Below, piece after piece: positions 7,874-16,056 of a stretch of 64,000 nt of DNA. The notes under the pieces were generated by a model, which saw only the letters and a list, made by a program, of their open reading frames with translations, did not search any database and was not told the origin of the DNA. The position numbers were made by a program, and so were the translations under genes. The first letter of the stretch is position 1, and each line of letters starts with the position of its first letter. Source of the stretch: CAZEJS01 sp964512645 (GTDB lineage: Bacteria; Actinomycetota; Geothermincolia; Fen-727; Anoxymicrobiaceae); contig CAZEJS010000005.1 in the NCBI GenBank assembly GCA_964512645.1, positions 1 through 64,000 on the forward strand, in the 5' to 3' direction.

Positions 7874-8410
7874 ATGTCACGCGTAGGGAAGATGCCTATC
7901 GAAGTGCCCGCGAGCGCCACGGTCACGGTTGACGGCAACCTGGTCAGGGTGAAGGGCCCCAGGGGCGAGCTGGAGCAGGTCATCTCCGACAGGATCGCCG
8001 TCGAGCAGGAGGGTAACCGCCTGGTGGTGAGACGGAGCACCGACGAGCCTTACGACAGGTCGATGCACGGCCTTACGAGGACGCTGGTGAGCAATATGGT
8101 CCAGGGCGTCACGGAGGGTTTCGAGAAGGTGCTGGAGATACAGGGTGTTGGCTACCGGGCGGCGCTCAAAGGCCAGGCCGTCGAGCTCCAGCTGGGTTAC
8201 TCCAACCCCAGGACGGTGAACCCCCCCGGCGGGATAGATTTCGAGGTGCCCGTCCCCACCCGGATCGTGGTGAAGGGTATCGACAAGCAGCTGGTGGGAC
8301 AGGTGGCGGCGGACATCAGGGCGCTGCGCAAGCCCGACCCGTACAAGGGGAAGGGCATCAGGTACCGCGACGAACACGTCAGGCGGAAAGTCGGAAAGGC
8401 GATAAAGTGA
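7874..8410 (+). CDS. rplF: 50S ribosomal protein L6
   Basis: A 178-residue protein with the two L6 repeats: MSRVGKMPIEVPASATVTVDGNLVRVKGPRGEL at the start, and GVGYRAALKGQAVELQLGYSNP, then GIDKQLVGQVAADIRALRKPDPYKGKGIRY. L6 binds near the sarcin-ricin loop and factor-binding site. Its stop overlaps the GTG start of rplR by 4 bases. Confidence 0.98.
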   Translation: MSRVGKMPIEVPASATVTVDGNLVRVKGPRGELEQVISDRIAVEQEGNRLVVRRSTDEPYDRSMHGLTRTLVSNMVQGVTEGFEKVLEIQGVGYRAALKGQAVELQLGYSNPRTVNPPGGIDFEVPVPTRIVVKGIDKQLVGQVAADIRALRKPDPYKGKGIRYRDEHVRRKVGKAIK

Positions 8411-8778
8411 GCAAGCGCGTGGTCATCAAGGCGGCGAAGGGCAGGGACCGTCGCCGCAGGAGCGTCAGGAAGAAGGTGTCCGGAACCGGGTCGCGGCCCA
8501 GGCTCTCGGTGTTCAGGGGCAACTCGGGGATGCAGGTCCAGCTCATCGACGACGTCAACGGCGTCACGATCGCATCCGCTTCGACCCTCGAGAAGGAGTT
8601 CAAGGCGCGCGGCCGCATGGACAAGACGCAGGCCGCGGCGTCGCTCGGGGAGGTCATCGCCAGGCGCGCACGGGAAAAAGGCGTAAGCAAGGTTGTCTTC
8701 GATCGAGGGGGCTACAAGTACCACGGGCGGGTCAAGGCGCTCGCCGAGGCCGCCCGCGAGAACGGGCTAGTCTTCTAG
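8407..8778 (+). CDS. rplR: 50S ribosomal protein L18
   Basis: A 123-residue protein with RRRSVRKKVSGTGSRPRLSVFRGN near the N-terminus and the ending FDRGGYKYHGRVKALAEAARENGLVF, both typical. L18 binds 5S rRNA with L5. GTG 8407 overlaps the rplF stop (GTGA), a common coupled start. Confidence 0.97.
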   Translation: MSKRVVIKAAKGRDRRRRSVRKKVSGTGSRPRLSVFRGNSGMQVQLIDDVNGVTIASASTLEKEFKARGRMDKTQAAASLGEVIARRAREKGVSKVVFDRGGYKYHGRVKALAEAARENGLVF

Positions 8779-8786
8779 GAGGTGTT

Positions 8787-9311
8787 ATGGACCCCGAGGT
8801 CCAGAGAGAAGAGATAGAGGAACAGGTCGTACACATCAACAGGGTGGCCAAGGTCGTCAAGGGCGGCCGCAGGTTCTCCTTCACCGCCCTGGTGGTCGCG
8901 GGTGACGGCAAGGGCAGGGTCGGAGTCGGCTACGGAAAGGCTCGCGAAGTTCCTCTGGCGATCGAGAAGGGCGCCCAGAAGGCGCGGCGCAACATGTTCG
9001 CGGTGCCGATGGCGGGGGACACGATCACCCACCAGGTCATGGGGAAGTTCGGCGCGGCGCGGGTGCTTCTGAAGCCGGCGTACCCGGGCACCGGGATCAT
9101 CGCGGGAGGAGCGGTCAGGCCGGTGATGGAGCTCTCGGGGATCAAGGACATAACCGCCAAGAGCCTCGGGTCGGAGAACCCCCTCAACGTCATCAAGGCG
9201 ACCGTGAACGGCCTGCAGTCGCTCAGGGAGCCGTCGGACGTCGCGAAGCTGCGTGGACTGACCGTCGATCAGGTCCGGGGGAGGAGCGTTGGCGATGAGC
9301 TCGAGTCTTAA
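8787..9311 (+). CDS. rpsE: 30S ribosomal protein S5
   Basis: A 174-residue protein with the S5 N-terminal double-stranded RNA-binding fold (VHINRVAKVVKGGRRFSFTALVVAGDGKGRVGVGYGKA) and the C-terminal GTGIIAGGAVRPVMELSGIKDITAKSLGS. S5 is needed for decoding accuracy. AGGAGGT at 8777-8783 precedes ATG 8787 and is the strongest ribosome site in this stretch. The end overlaps the start of rpmD. Confidence 0.98.
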   Translation: MDPEVQREEIEEQVVHINRVAKVVKGGRRFSFTALVVAGDGKGRVGVGYGKAREVPLAIEKGAQKARRNMFAVPMAGDTITHQVMGKFGAARVLLKPAYPGTGIIAGGAVRPVMELSGIKDITAKSLGSENPLNVIKATVNGLQSLREPSDVAKLRGLTVDQVRGRSVGDELES

Positions 9312-9513
9312 GATCACCCTGGTTAAAGGCCTGGTGGGCCGGCCACAGGACCAGCGGGGCACGGTCCGCGCCCTGGGGTTGAAGCGGATCGGCCATACGG
9401 TCCTCAAGGATGACAGGCCCGAGATCAGGGGAATGGTGTTCAAGGTCAAGCACCTTGTCGAAGTCGAAGAGGTCGCCGGCGGGAAGGCGGCGTCCCGGGA
9501 CGAGGGAAAGTAG
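9295..9513 (+). CDS. rpmD: 50S ribosomal protein L30
   Basis: A 72-residue protein with the L30 core (LKITLVKGLVGRPQDQRGTVRALGLKRIGHTVLKDDRPEIRGMVFKVKHLVEVEEV), then about 12 extra hydrophilic residues. ATG 9295 is chosen because GAGGAG at 9281-9286 sits 8 bases upstream; the TTG at 9289 is too close to that site. It overlaps the end of rpsE by 17 bases. Confidence 0.95.
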   Translation: MSSSLKITLVKGLVGRPQDQRGTVRALGLKRIGHTVLKDDRPEIRGMVFKVKHLVEVEEVAGGKAASRDEGK

Positions 9514-9516
9514 ACG

Positions 9517-9984
9517 ATGGAAGATAACGAGCGGATACTCCTTCACAACCTCAAGTCGGCGCCGGGCGCGCGCAAGGACCGCAAGAGGGTCGGCCGGGGG
9601 CGCGGCTCGGGCACCGGCAAGAGGTCGGGAAGGGGACAGAAGGGCCAGAACGCAAGGTCGGGGTCGCACCTGAACCCGGGTTTCGAAGGTGGCCAGATGC
9701 CACTTTACAGGCGGCTGCCGAAGCTCGGCGGCTTCACCCCGCGCAACAGGAAGGTCTACGCGGTAGTGAACGTCGGCGATCTGGAGACCCGGTTCGAAAG
9801 GGACGCGGTGGTGGACCCGGCGGCCCTGGCCGCCTCCGGTCTCATCAAGAAGGAACGCGACAGCGTCAAGGTACTGGGGGATGGTGAGCTGACCAAAGGT
9901 CTCACCGTTCGCGCCCACGCGTTCACCTCGGGCGCCCGCGGGAAGATCGAGGCGGCGGGCGGGACGGCCGAGGTGATAGCTTGA
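9517..9984 (+). CDS. rplO: 50S ribosomal protein L15
   Basis: A 155-residue protein. The basic, Gly-rich N-terminal arm (GARKDRKRVGRGRGSGTGKRSGRGQKGQNARSG) and the block FEGGQMPLYRRLPKLGGF are diagnostic. L15 is a late assembly protein binding 23S rRNA. Its TGA overlaps the secY start (CTTGA), coupling the two, as is common in spc operons. Confidence 0.97.
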   Translation: MEDNERILLHNLKSAPGARKDRKRVGRGRGSGTGKRSGRGQKGQNARSGSHLNPGFEGGQMPLYRRLPKLGGFTPRNRKVYAVVNVGDLETRFERDAVVDPAALAASGLIKKERDSVKVLGDGELTKGLTVRAHAFTSGARGKIEAAGGTAEVIA

Positions 9985-11255
9985 GGATAGTCTCGGGGTT
10001 CAGGGATGCCGTCAAGATCCCTGACTTGAGGAAGAAGATACTCTTCACGTTCTTCATCCTTGCCCTCTACCGGATCGGGTGCTACATTCCCGCTCCCGGG
10101 GTCAGCATCTCGAACCTCGCGAAGCAGTTGTCCGGCAGCGGGCTGCTTCGTTTCCTGAACCTGTTCACCGGCGGCGGGCTCTCCAGGATGGCGATTTTCG
10201 GGCTGGGCATCATGCCTTACATCACCGCCTCGATCATCATGGAGCTGCTCTCGGCCGTAATCCCCAAGATCAAAGAATGGCACGAAGAGGGCGAGGTCGG
10301 CCGAAAGAAGATCACCCAGGTGACACGGTACCTCACCCTGGTGCTGGCCACGGTGCAGTCGGCGAGTCTGATAGTGTCTTTCAGCAGGGGAAACGCCGAG
10401 GCGAAGGCCATCCTGCCGGGCATGACCTGGGGCAAGGGGATACTCATCACCGTGACCCTGGTAGCGGGCATGGCGCTGTTGATGTGGCTGGGCGAATTGA
10501 TCACGGACCGCGGCGTGGGCAACGGCATGTCGATCCTGATCTTCGGGGGCATCATCGCCGCGCTGCCCGCCGAGCTGTCCAGCATGGTCAGGACCATAAT
10601 GGCGAGGCAGCCGGCGCTCCTGGTGCTGGTGGGCGCCGCGGCCCTGGCGATCATAGCCGGCGTCGTGTACATCGAGCAGGGAGAGCGCCGTATCCCGGTC
10701 CAGTACGCCAAGCAGGTGCGGGGCCGGAAGATGTACTCCGGGGCGAGCACCTACATACCCATCAAGGTGAACACCTCCGGCGTCATCCCGATCATATTCG
10801 CCTCGGCGGTGCTGTCGTTCCCGTTGATAATCGCCCAGTTCTTCCCGTCACTGCGCGGGTTCGCCAACTCGTTCTCGCAGGGGTCCTGGCTGTACTTCGT
10901 CTTCTACACGGCGCTCATAGTCTTCTTCGCCTATTTTTACACCGCCATCATCTTCGACCCGTTCGAGCTGGCGGACAACCTGAAGAAATACGGCGGGTTC
11001 ATACCCGGCATCAGACCGGGGATGCCGACGACCAACTACGTGTCGAAAGTGGTCAACAGGATCAACCTGCCCGGGTCGCTGTACCTGGCGGCGATCGCCC
11101 TGATACCCGCGGTGATGCTGGTGCTTTTCGGCGTGAGGGACGTCCCCTTCGGCGGGGCGGCCATCCTGATCATCGTGGGCGTCGCGCTGGAGACGATGAA
11201 GCAGATCGAAGCGCAGATGCAGATGCGCCACTACGAAGGTTTCCTGAGCAAGTGA
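9981..11255 (+). CDS. secY: Preprotein translocase subunit SecY
   Basis: A 424-residue polytopic inner-membrane protein of normal length with ten predicted membrane segments. Recognisable blocks are the N-terminal KKILFTFFILALYRIGCYIPAPGV, GIMPYITASIIMELL, GELITDRGVGNGMSILIFGGI, the cytoplasmic loop GERRIPVQYAKQ with the SecA/ribosome contact region, and the IRPGMPTTNYV loop. It forms the channel with SecE and SecG, which are not in this window. The start is TTG 9981, coupled to rplO. Confidence 0.98.
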   Translation: MRIVSGFRDAVKIPDLRKKILFTFFILALYRIGCYIPAPGVSISNLAKQLSGSGLLRFLNLFTGGGLSRMAIFGLGIMPYITASIIMELLSAVIPKIKEWHEEGEVGRKKITQVTRYLTLVLATVQSASLIVSFSRGNAEAKAILPGMTWGKGILITVTLVAGMALLMWLGELITDRGVGNGMSILIFGGIIAALPAELSSMVRTIMARQPALLVLVGAAALAIIAGVVYIEQGERRIPVQYAKQVRGRKMYSGASTYIPIKVNTSGVIPIIFASAVLSFPLIIAQFFPSLRGFANSFSQGSWLYFVFYTALIVFFAYFYTAIIFDPFELADNLKKYGGFIPGIRPGMPTTNYVSKVVNRINLPGSLYLAAIALIPAVMLVLFGVRDVPFGGAAILIIVGVALETMKQIEAQMQMRHYEGFLSK

Positions 11256-11268
11256 GGGGTCGAACGGC

Positions 11269-11928
11269 ATGAACATCGTGCTCCTGGGGCCTCCCGGGGC
11301 CGGAAAAGGAACGCAGGCCGAGAGGATGGTCGCGAAGTACGGCTTTCCCCAGATATCAACCGGAGATATCTTCCGGGCCAACCTCAAAGAGGGGACGCCG
11401 CTGGGGCTGGAAGCCCGGAAGTACATGGACTCCGGCGAGCTGGTCCCGGACGAGGTCGTCGAGAAGATCGTGGCCGACCGCCTCGATGCCGAAGACGCGG
11501 CTGCCGGGTTCGTCCTCGACGGGTTTCCCCGCAGCCTCCACCAGGCGGAGGCCCTGGACGCGTACCTCGAGGGCAGGGGCGGGCGCATCGACCTGGTGCT
11601 CAACATCGCCGTGGACCCGGAAATACTGGTGGAGAGGCTGACCGGGAGGAGGACCTGCCGCGAGTGCGGGTGGATAACCCACCTGGCGCACGGTCCGCAC
11701 GCGGAGGCGGGCGAGTGCTCCGAATGCGCGGGCGAACTGTACCAGCGCGAAGACGACAACGAGGCGACGGTCAGGAACAGGCTGGACGTCTACGCTTCCC
11801 AGACCAGGCCGCTGATCGAGTATTACAGGCCGACGGGGAAGCTGGTCGACATCGACGGGGCCCGTGATCCCGACGAGGTCTTCCGCCTGATCGAGGCGGC
11901 CGTCGAAGCGGGCGGGGAAGCCGGATGA
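11269..11928 (+). CDS. adk: Adenylate kinase, zinc-LID form
   Basis: A 219-residue long-form adenylate kinase, which interconverts ATP + AMP and 2 ADP. The P-loop GPPGAGKGTQ spans residues 7-16, followed by the NMP-binding STGD and FVLDGFPRS. The LID domain carries C130, C133, C150 and C153, a Cys4 zinc site found in many Gram-positive and thermophilic enzymes. It lies between secY and map, 13 bases after secY, in the classic order. Its stop overlaps the map ATG. Confidence 0.97.
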   Translation: MNIVLLGPPGAGKGTQAERMVAKYGFPQISTGDIFRANLKEGTPLGLEARKYMDSGELVPDEVVEKIVADRLDAEDAAAGFVLDGFPRSLHQAEALDAYLEGRGGRIDLVLNIAVDPEILVERLTGRRTCRECGWITHLAHGPHAEAGECSECAGELYQREDDNEATVRNRLDVYASQTRPLIEYYRPTGKLVDIDGARDPDEVFRLIEAAVEAGGEAG

Positions 11929-12737
11929 TCATCCTCAAGTCCCGTCGGGAGATCGAGAAGATGAGGCAGGCCGGGCGGCTGGTCCGCCGGGTGCTCGATG
12001 CCGTTGCGGACATGGCCGACGTCGGCATCACTACCCGCGAGCTCGACGAGGCGGCCGAGCGGATGATCCGGGAGGGAGGGGGCGTGCCCGCGTTCAAGGG
12101 GTACCGGCCCGAGTTCGTCAAGTGCGAACCGTTTCCCGCCAGCCTCTGCACCTCGATCAACGACGAGGTCGTACATGGGATACCGGACGACCGGCCGCTG
12201 GAGGACGGCGACATCCTCAGCATCGACACCGGGGTGGAGCTCGAGGGGTACTTCGGGGACGCCGCGGTATCGATAGCGCTGGGAGACTGCACCGTGGACG
12301 CGAGGAGCCTGATACAGGTCACCAGGAACGCGCTCGACGCCGGCATCGGGGCCTGCAGACCGGGCAACAGGATCGGCGATATATCGAGCGCGATACAGAC
12401 CGTGGCGGAGACCGCGGGCTTCTCGGTCGTCAGGCGGTTCGTGGGACACGGGATAGGCACCCGGATGCACGAGGACCCGCCCGTTCCGAACTACGGCGTC
12501 CCGGGCACGGGCCCTGTTCTCAAGCCCGGGATGGTGCTGGCGCTGGAGCCGATGGTCAACATGGGCTCCTCCGAAGTCGAGGCCTCGGCGGAATGCTGGC
12601 GCGTCGCGACCAGAGACGGAAGCCTCTCGGCGCACTTCGAGCACACCGTGGCGATTACCGAATCGGGCGCCGAAGTTCTGACCGGAGATGGTCTCCAGGG
12701 CCGGGGTGACCTGGAAAACGAAGGTCGATTCCAGTAA
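11925..12737 (+). CDS. map: Methionine aminopeptidase, type I
   Basis: A 270-residue protein that removes the initiator Met from nascent chains. The pita-bread metal site is intact: the two Asp of LSIDTGVELEGYFGDAAVS, the His of RRFVGHGIGTRMHEDP, the Glu of LALEPMVN and the Glu of SAHFEHTVAI. The N-terminal KSRREIEKMRQAGRLV is standard. The last 20 residues are unconserved. ATG 11925 overlaps the adk stop. Confidence 0.97.
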   Translation: MIILKSRREIEKMRQAGRLVRRVLDAVADMADVGITTRELDEAAERMIREGGGVPAFKGYRPEFVKCEPFPASLCTSINDEVVHGIPDDRPLEDGDILSIDTGVELEGYFGDAAVSIALGDCTVDARSLIQVTRNALDAGIGACRPGNRIGDISSAIQTVAETAGFSVVRRFVGHGIGTRMHEDPPVPNYGVPGTGPVLKPGMVLALEPMVNMGSSEVEASAECWRVATRDGSLSAHFEHTVAITESGAEVLTGDGLQGRGDLENEGRFQ

Positions 12738-12776
12738 GATATAGATTTGTGCGCTCGAAAAGGGAAAAGGGCTTAG

Positions 12777-12998
12777 TTGGCACCAAAAGATGAAGCCATA
12801 GAGGTAGAGGGAACAGTGCTCGAGCCGTTGCCGAATGCGATGTTCCGGGTCGGACTGGACAACGGGCACAAGGTGCTGGCCCATATCTCCGGCAAGATGC
12901 GGATGCACTACATCCGGATACTGCCGGGGGACAAGGTGACGGTGGAGCTCTCGCCCTACGACCTGACGAGGGGCCGGATCACCTACCGCCACAAATAG
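12777..12998 (+). CDS. infA: Translation initiation factor IF-1
   Basis: A 73-residue S1-type OB-fold protein: IEVEGTVLEPLPNAMFRVGLDNGHKVLAHISGKMRMHYIRILPGDKVTVELSPYDLTRGRITYR is the complete IF-1 signature. It binds the A site during initiation. The start is TTG 12777 with an AAAGGG-type site upstream. It sits 39 bases after map and just before rpmJ, as usual. Confidence 0.98.
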   Translation: MAPKDEAIEVEGTVLEPLPNAMFRVGLDNGHKVLAHISGKMRMHYIRILPGDKVTVELSPYDLTRGRITYRHK

Positions 12999-13022
12999 GA
13001 CGGACATACGAGGACGGAAGAG

Positions 13023-13139
13023 ATGAAAGTAAGACCGTCGGTCAAGAAAATGTGTGATAAATGCAAGATCATCAGGAGACACGGAAAGGTCATGGTGATC
13101 TGCCAGAACCCCCGCCACAAGCAGCGGCAGGGTAGCTAG
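13023..13139 (+). CDS. rpmJ: 50S ribosomal protein L36, zinc form
   Basis: A 38-residue protein beginning MKVRPSVKKMCDKCKIIRRHGKV. C11, C14, C27 and H32 form the zinc ribbon of the C+ (zinc) type. Normal length is 37-38. ATG 13023 follows GGAAGAG. The gene is too short for most length cutoffs but is certain from sequence and from its place between infA and rpsM. Confidence 0.97.
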   Translation: MKVRPSVKKMCDKCKIIRRHGKVMVICQNPRHKQRQGS

Positions 13140-13153
13140 ATGGAGGGTGAAGC

Positions 13154-13543
13154 TTGGCTAGAATCGCTGGCATAGACCTACCCAGGGACAAGCAGGTCCA
13201 GATCGCCCTGACCTATATCTACGGTATCGGGCGGTCGAGCGCGCTGAAGGCGTGCGGGGGAACGGGCGTGGTGCCCGAGACGAAAGTGAGGGACCTTACC
13301 GACGAGGAGGTCGTGAGGCTCCGTGAGTTCATAGACGCGAACTTCCAGATCGAGGGTGACCTGAGGCGCGAGCGCGCCCAGAACATTAAGCGGCTGATGG
13401 AGATAGGGTGTTACCGCGGCCTGCGTCACCGCAGGGGCCTGCCGGTGCGGGGCCAGAGGACCCATACCAACGCGCGGACCAGGAAGGGCCCGCGGCCGCA
13501 GGTCGGTATCAAGAAGAAGCAGCGCCAGGCGGCAGGCAGGTAG
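13154..13543 (+). CDS. rpsM: 30S ribosomal protein S13
   Basis: A 129-residue protein: MARIAGIDLPRDKQVQIALTYIYGIGRSSA, then the C-terminal RHRRGLPVRGQRTHTNARTRKGPR that reaches between the A and P site tRNAs. The start is TTG 13154 with a GGAGGGTGA site upstream. First gene of the alpha operon segment. Confidence 0.97.
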   Translation: MARIAGIDLPRDKQVQIALTYIYGIGRSSALKACGGTGVVPETKVRDLTDEEVVRLREFIDANFQIEGDLRRERAQNIKRLMEIGCYRGLRHRRGLPVRGQRTHTNARTRKGPRPQVGIKKKQRQAAGR

Positions 13544-13561
13544 AGGAGAGGAGAGCAGCAG

Positions 13562-13960
13562 TTGCCCAGACCAGGGAAAGCTAAGTCTCGGGGGCGCAAG
13601 AAGGTCAAGAAGAACGTGCCCAACGGAATCGCCAACATCAAGGCCACTTTCAACAACACCATAATCAATATCACCGACCCCGAGGGCAACACGATCGCGT
13701 GGGCCAGCGCCGGGACGATCGGCTTCAAGGGCTCCCGCAAGAGCACCCCCTACGCGGCGCAGCAGGCCGCCGAGGCGGTGGCCAAGCAGGCCGCGGAGCA
13801 CGGCATGCGCAAGGTCGAAGTGAGGGTCAAGGGCCCCGGCTCGGGGCGCGAGACAGCCATCCGCACCCTGCAGGCCAACGGCCTGGAGGTCGGTTCGATC
13901 AAGGATGTGACCCCGGTGCCGCACAACGGGTGCCGGCCCAAGAAGAAGAGGAGGGTCTAG
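13562..13960 (+). CDS. rpsK: 30S ribosomal protein S11
   Basis: A 132-residue protein with a basic N-terminal arm and the core VPNGIANIKATFNNTIINITDPEGNTIAWASAGTIGFKGSRKSTPYAAQ, ending with the DVTPVPHNGCRPKKKRRV tail. S11 is on the 30S platform. The start is TTG 13562, preceded by GGAGAGGAGAG. Confidence 0.97.
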   Translation: MPRPGKAKSRGRKKVKKNVPNGIANIKATFNNTIINITDPEGNTIAWASAGTIGFKGSRKSTPYAAQQAAEAVAKQAAEHGMRKVEVRVKGPGSGRETAIRTLQANGLEVGSIKDVTPVPHNGCRPKKKRRV

Positions 13961-13984
13961 GGCCTTCGCGCCCGGGAGCGAAAT

Positions 13985-14608
13985 ATGGCGAGATACACAG
14001 GACCAGTCTGCAAGCAGTGCCGGAGGGAGAGGGCCAAGCTCTTCCTCAAGGGCGACAGGTGCAACACCGACCGGTGCTCGTACGAGCGCAGGGGCTACCC
14101 CCCCGGCGAGCATGGCCGCCGCAGGGTAAAGGAGACCGACTACCTCATTCAGCTCAGGGAGAAGCAGAAGGCCAGGCGCGTCTACGGGGTGATGGAGAAG
14201 CAGTTCCGCGATTACTACGCCAGGGCGGTCAGGGAGAAAGGCCGTACCGGGGAGAACCTGCTCCGGATCCTCGAGAGCAGGCTGGACAACGTGGTATACC
14301 GGTCCGGGCTGGCGGTCAGCAGGAAGCAGGCGCGCCAGCTTGTCCGGCACGGGCATTTTCAGGTGAACGGCAGGAAGGTGGACATCCCCTCTTTCCTGGT
14401 CAAGGAGGGAATGGAGGTGTCGGTCGCGCCGAAGTCCCGCGCGAGCGAGGTCTTCAAGATAGCGGTGGAGAGCTTCCAGCGGGAACAGGTGCCCTGGCTG
14501 CAGGTGGACAGGAAGAACATGACTGCAACCGTTGTCGAGCGACCTTACGGAATGAACCCGGACGTCCCCATACGAGATGAGCTCATAGTCGAGCTCTACT
14601 CCAGATAA
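13985..14608 (+). CDS. rpsD: 30S ribosomal protein S4, zinc-binding form
   Basis: A 207-residue protein. The N-terminus holds C9, C12, C26 and C31, the zinc-binding version. The S4 RNA-binding domain follows (LESRLDNVVYRSGLAVSRKQARQLVRHGHFQVNGRKVDIPSF, residues 93-135). S4 nucleates 16S assembly. The C-terminal IRDELIVELYSR is the conserved end. ATG 13985. Confidence 0.97.
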   Translation: MARYTGPVCKQCRRERAKLFLKGDRCNTDRCSYERRGYPPGEHGRRRVKETDYLIQLREKQKARRVYGVMEKQFRDYYARAVREKGRTGENLLRILESRLDNVVYRSGLAVSRKQARQLVRHGHFQVNGRKVDIPSFLVKEGMEVSVAPKSRASEVFKIAVESFQREQVPWLQVDRKNMTATVVERPYGMNPDVPIRDELIVELYSR

Positions 14609-14635
14609 ACCTCGCGGAAAACGGAGGGTAGACCG

Positions 14636-15571
14636 TTGCTAGGAATCCAGAAACCTCAGATCAAGGTGCTCGACTTGAACGAAACCGAGGGGGCGTTCGT
14701 GATCGAGCCGCTCGAGCGTGGCCTCGGCCACACCCTCGGCAACAGCATGCGGCGCATACTGCTCTCCTCGATCCCCGGCGCCGCGATAACGCAGGTCAAG
14801 ATCGCGGGCGTCCACCACGAATACTCCGCGATCGAAGGGGTGAAGGAAGACACCATTGAGGTGATCCTCAACCTCAAGGAGCTCGTAGTCATGATGGACG
14901 GGGACGAGCCCGCCACCATCAGGCTGCGCGCCACCAAGGCGGGTCCGGTCACCGCGGCCGGGATCGAGGCGCCGTCGAACGTCACGGTGGTCAACAAGGA
15001 CCATCACCTCCTGACACTCACCAAGAAGTCGAAGCTGGAGATGGAACTGACTGTCGAGAGGGGCCGCGGCTTCTCCTCCGCGGAGGAGAACGAGAGGGAG
15101 GGTGATCCCATCGGGGTTATCCCCGTGGACTCCATCTTCTCGCCGGTGAGCAACGTCACCTTCAACGTCGAGTACACCAGGGTCGGCCAGAGGACCGACT
15201 TCGACAAGCTGACGCTGCGGGTGCGCACCGACGGGAGCATGTCCCCGGACGAGGCCGTCAGCATTGGCGCGAGGATACTCATCGAGCACATCAGCCTGCT
15301 GGGAGACCTCATCGAAGAGCCCGGCATCGGAGAGGTGTTCGAGCCCACCGAGGCGTCGACCGCGGCCGGCCTCGACGCCAGCATCGGCGAGCTCGACCTC
15401 AACGTGCGCGCCTACAACTGCCTGCAGAGAGCGAAGATAGAGACGCTCGCCGACCTGGTGAGCCACACAGAAGACGAGCTGCTGGGGATAAGGAACCTCG
15501 GCGCGAAGACGGTCGAGCTCATCAAGGAGAAGATCGAAGCGCGCGGCCTTTCCCTCAAGCAGCCTGACTGA
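14636..15571 (+). CDS. rpoA: RNA polymerase subunit alpha
   Basis: A 311-residue protein. The N-terminal dimerisation domain has EPLERGLGHTLGNSMRRILLSSIPGAAIT (residues 22-50), and the C-terminal domain has the helix-hairpin-helix ELDLNVRAYNCLQRAKIETLADLVSHTEDELLGIRNLGAKTVELI (about 245-300), which contacts UP elements and activators. Normal length and complete. The start is TTG 14636 behind GGAGGG. Confidence 0.98.
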   Translation: MLGIQKPQIKVLDLNETEGAFVIEPLERGLGHTLGNSMRRILLSSIPGAAITQVKIAGVHHEYSAIEGVKEDTIEVILNLKELVVMMDGDEPATIRLRATKAGPVTAAGIEAPSNVTVVNKDHHLLTLTKKSKLEMELTVERGRGFSSAEENEREGDPIGVIPVDSIFSPVSNVTFNVEYTRVGQRTDFDKLTLRVRTDGSMSPDEAVSIGARILIEHISLLGDLIEEPGIGEVFEPTEASTAAGLDASIGELDLNVRAYNCLQRAKIETLADLVSHTEDELLGIRNLGAKTVELIKEKIEARGLSLKQPD

Positions 15572-15587
15572 GACCCGGGTGAGAACA

Positions 15588-15938
15588 ATGCCGAAACCGA
15601 AAAAGGGACCCAGACTGGGACGGAGCTCGTCACACCAGAAAGCCATGCTGGCCAACCTGGCGCGAGAGGTCATCGTGCACGGCCGGATAACCACGACCGA
15701 GACCAGGGCCAAGCTCGCCGGTCCGGTCGTGGAGAGACTGGTGACGTACGGCAAGAAGGGGGACGTGGCGGCCAGGCGCGAGGCGCTGAAGGTCATCAAC
15801 GACAGGAATGTCGTGCACACTCTCTTCTCCGAGGTCGCCCCCCGCTACGTCGACCGCAACGGCGGGTATACCAGGATACTCAAGCTGGGCCCTCGCCAGG
15901 GCGACAACGCCTCGATGGTCATCCTCGAGCTGGTGTAG
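15588..15938 (+). CDS. rplQ: 50S ribosomal protein L17
   Basis: A 116-residue protein: PRLGRSSSHQKAMLANLAREVIVHGRITTTETRAKLAGPVVERLVTYGKKG, ending GGYTRILKLGPRQGDNASMVILELV. ATG 15588 is preferred to the in-frame GTG at 15579 because GGGTGAG lies just upstream and the family starts with MPK/MRH. Last gene of the ribosomal block; truA and the cbi/ecf genes that often follow are absent here. Confidence 0.97.
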   Translation: MPKPKKGPRLGRSSSHQKAMLANLAREVIVHGRITTTETRAKLAGPVVERLVTYGKKGDVAARREALKVINDRNVVHTLFSEVAPRYVDRNGGYTRILKLGPRQGDNASMVILELV

Positions 15939-15966
15939 CCTCCCGGGGGCGAACCAGGCGCCTCCT

Positions 15967-15981
15967 CCCGCGGATCGCGGG
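15967..15981 (+). terminator. Hairpin at end of ribosomal operon, no U-tract
   Basis: A perfect 6-bp stem, CCCGCG with CGCGGG, closes a 3-base loop 29 bases after the rplQ stop. No run of T follows, so it is not a classical intrinsic terminator. In high-GC bacteria such short stems often mark operon ends, and the next gene has promoter-like elements just downstream. Confidence 0.35.
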
Positions 15982-15987
15982 CCCCGG

Positions 15988-16015
15988 TTGCGCACGCCGC
16001 CGGTGTCCTTATATC
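15988..16015 (+). promoter_or_regulatory. Candidate housekeeping promoter for the CoA-ligase gene
   Basis: TTGCGC (15988-15993) and TATATC (16010-16015) are separated by 16 bases, a fair match to the sigma-70 type consensus. It sits 40 bases upstream of the ligase start and after the hairpin that ends the ribosomal block. The same style of -35 (TTGCGG) precedes the pyrophosphatase gene. Confidence 0.45.
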
Positions 16016-16056
16016 ATTCCTTGAGGACGCGGCCGTCGGAGGAGGAGGGAAGCGGT

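Noticed and set aside
15808..16056. Upstream extension of the CoA-ligase frame from 15808
   Set aside because: The frame overlaps the end of rplQ and contains no family sequence. A strong GGAGGAGGAGGG site sits just before ATG 16057, where the conserved N-terminus begins.
15982..16056. Continuation of the ribosomal operon into the ligase gene
   Set aside because: A 118-base gap, a hairpin and promoter-like elements lie between them, so a separate transcript is more likely, though read-through is possible.
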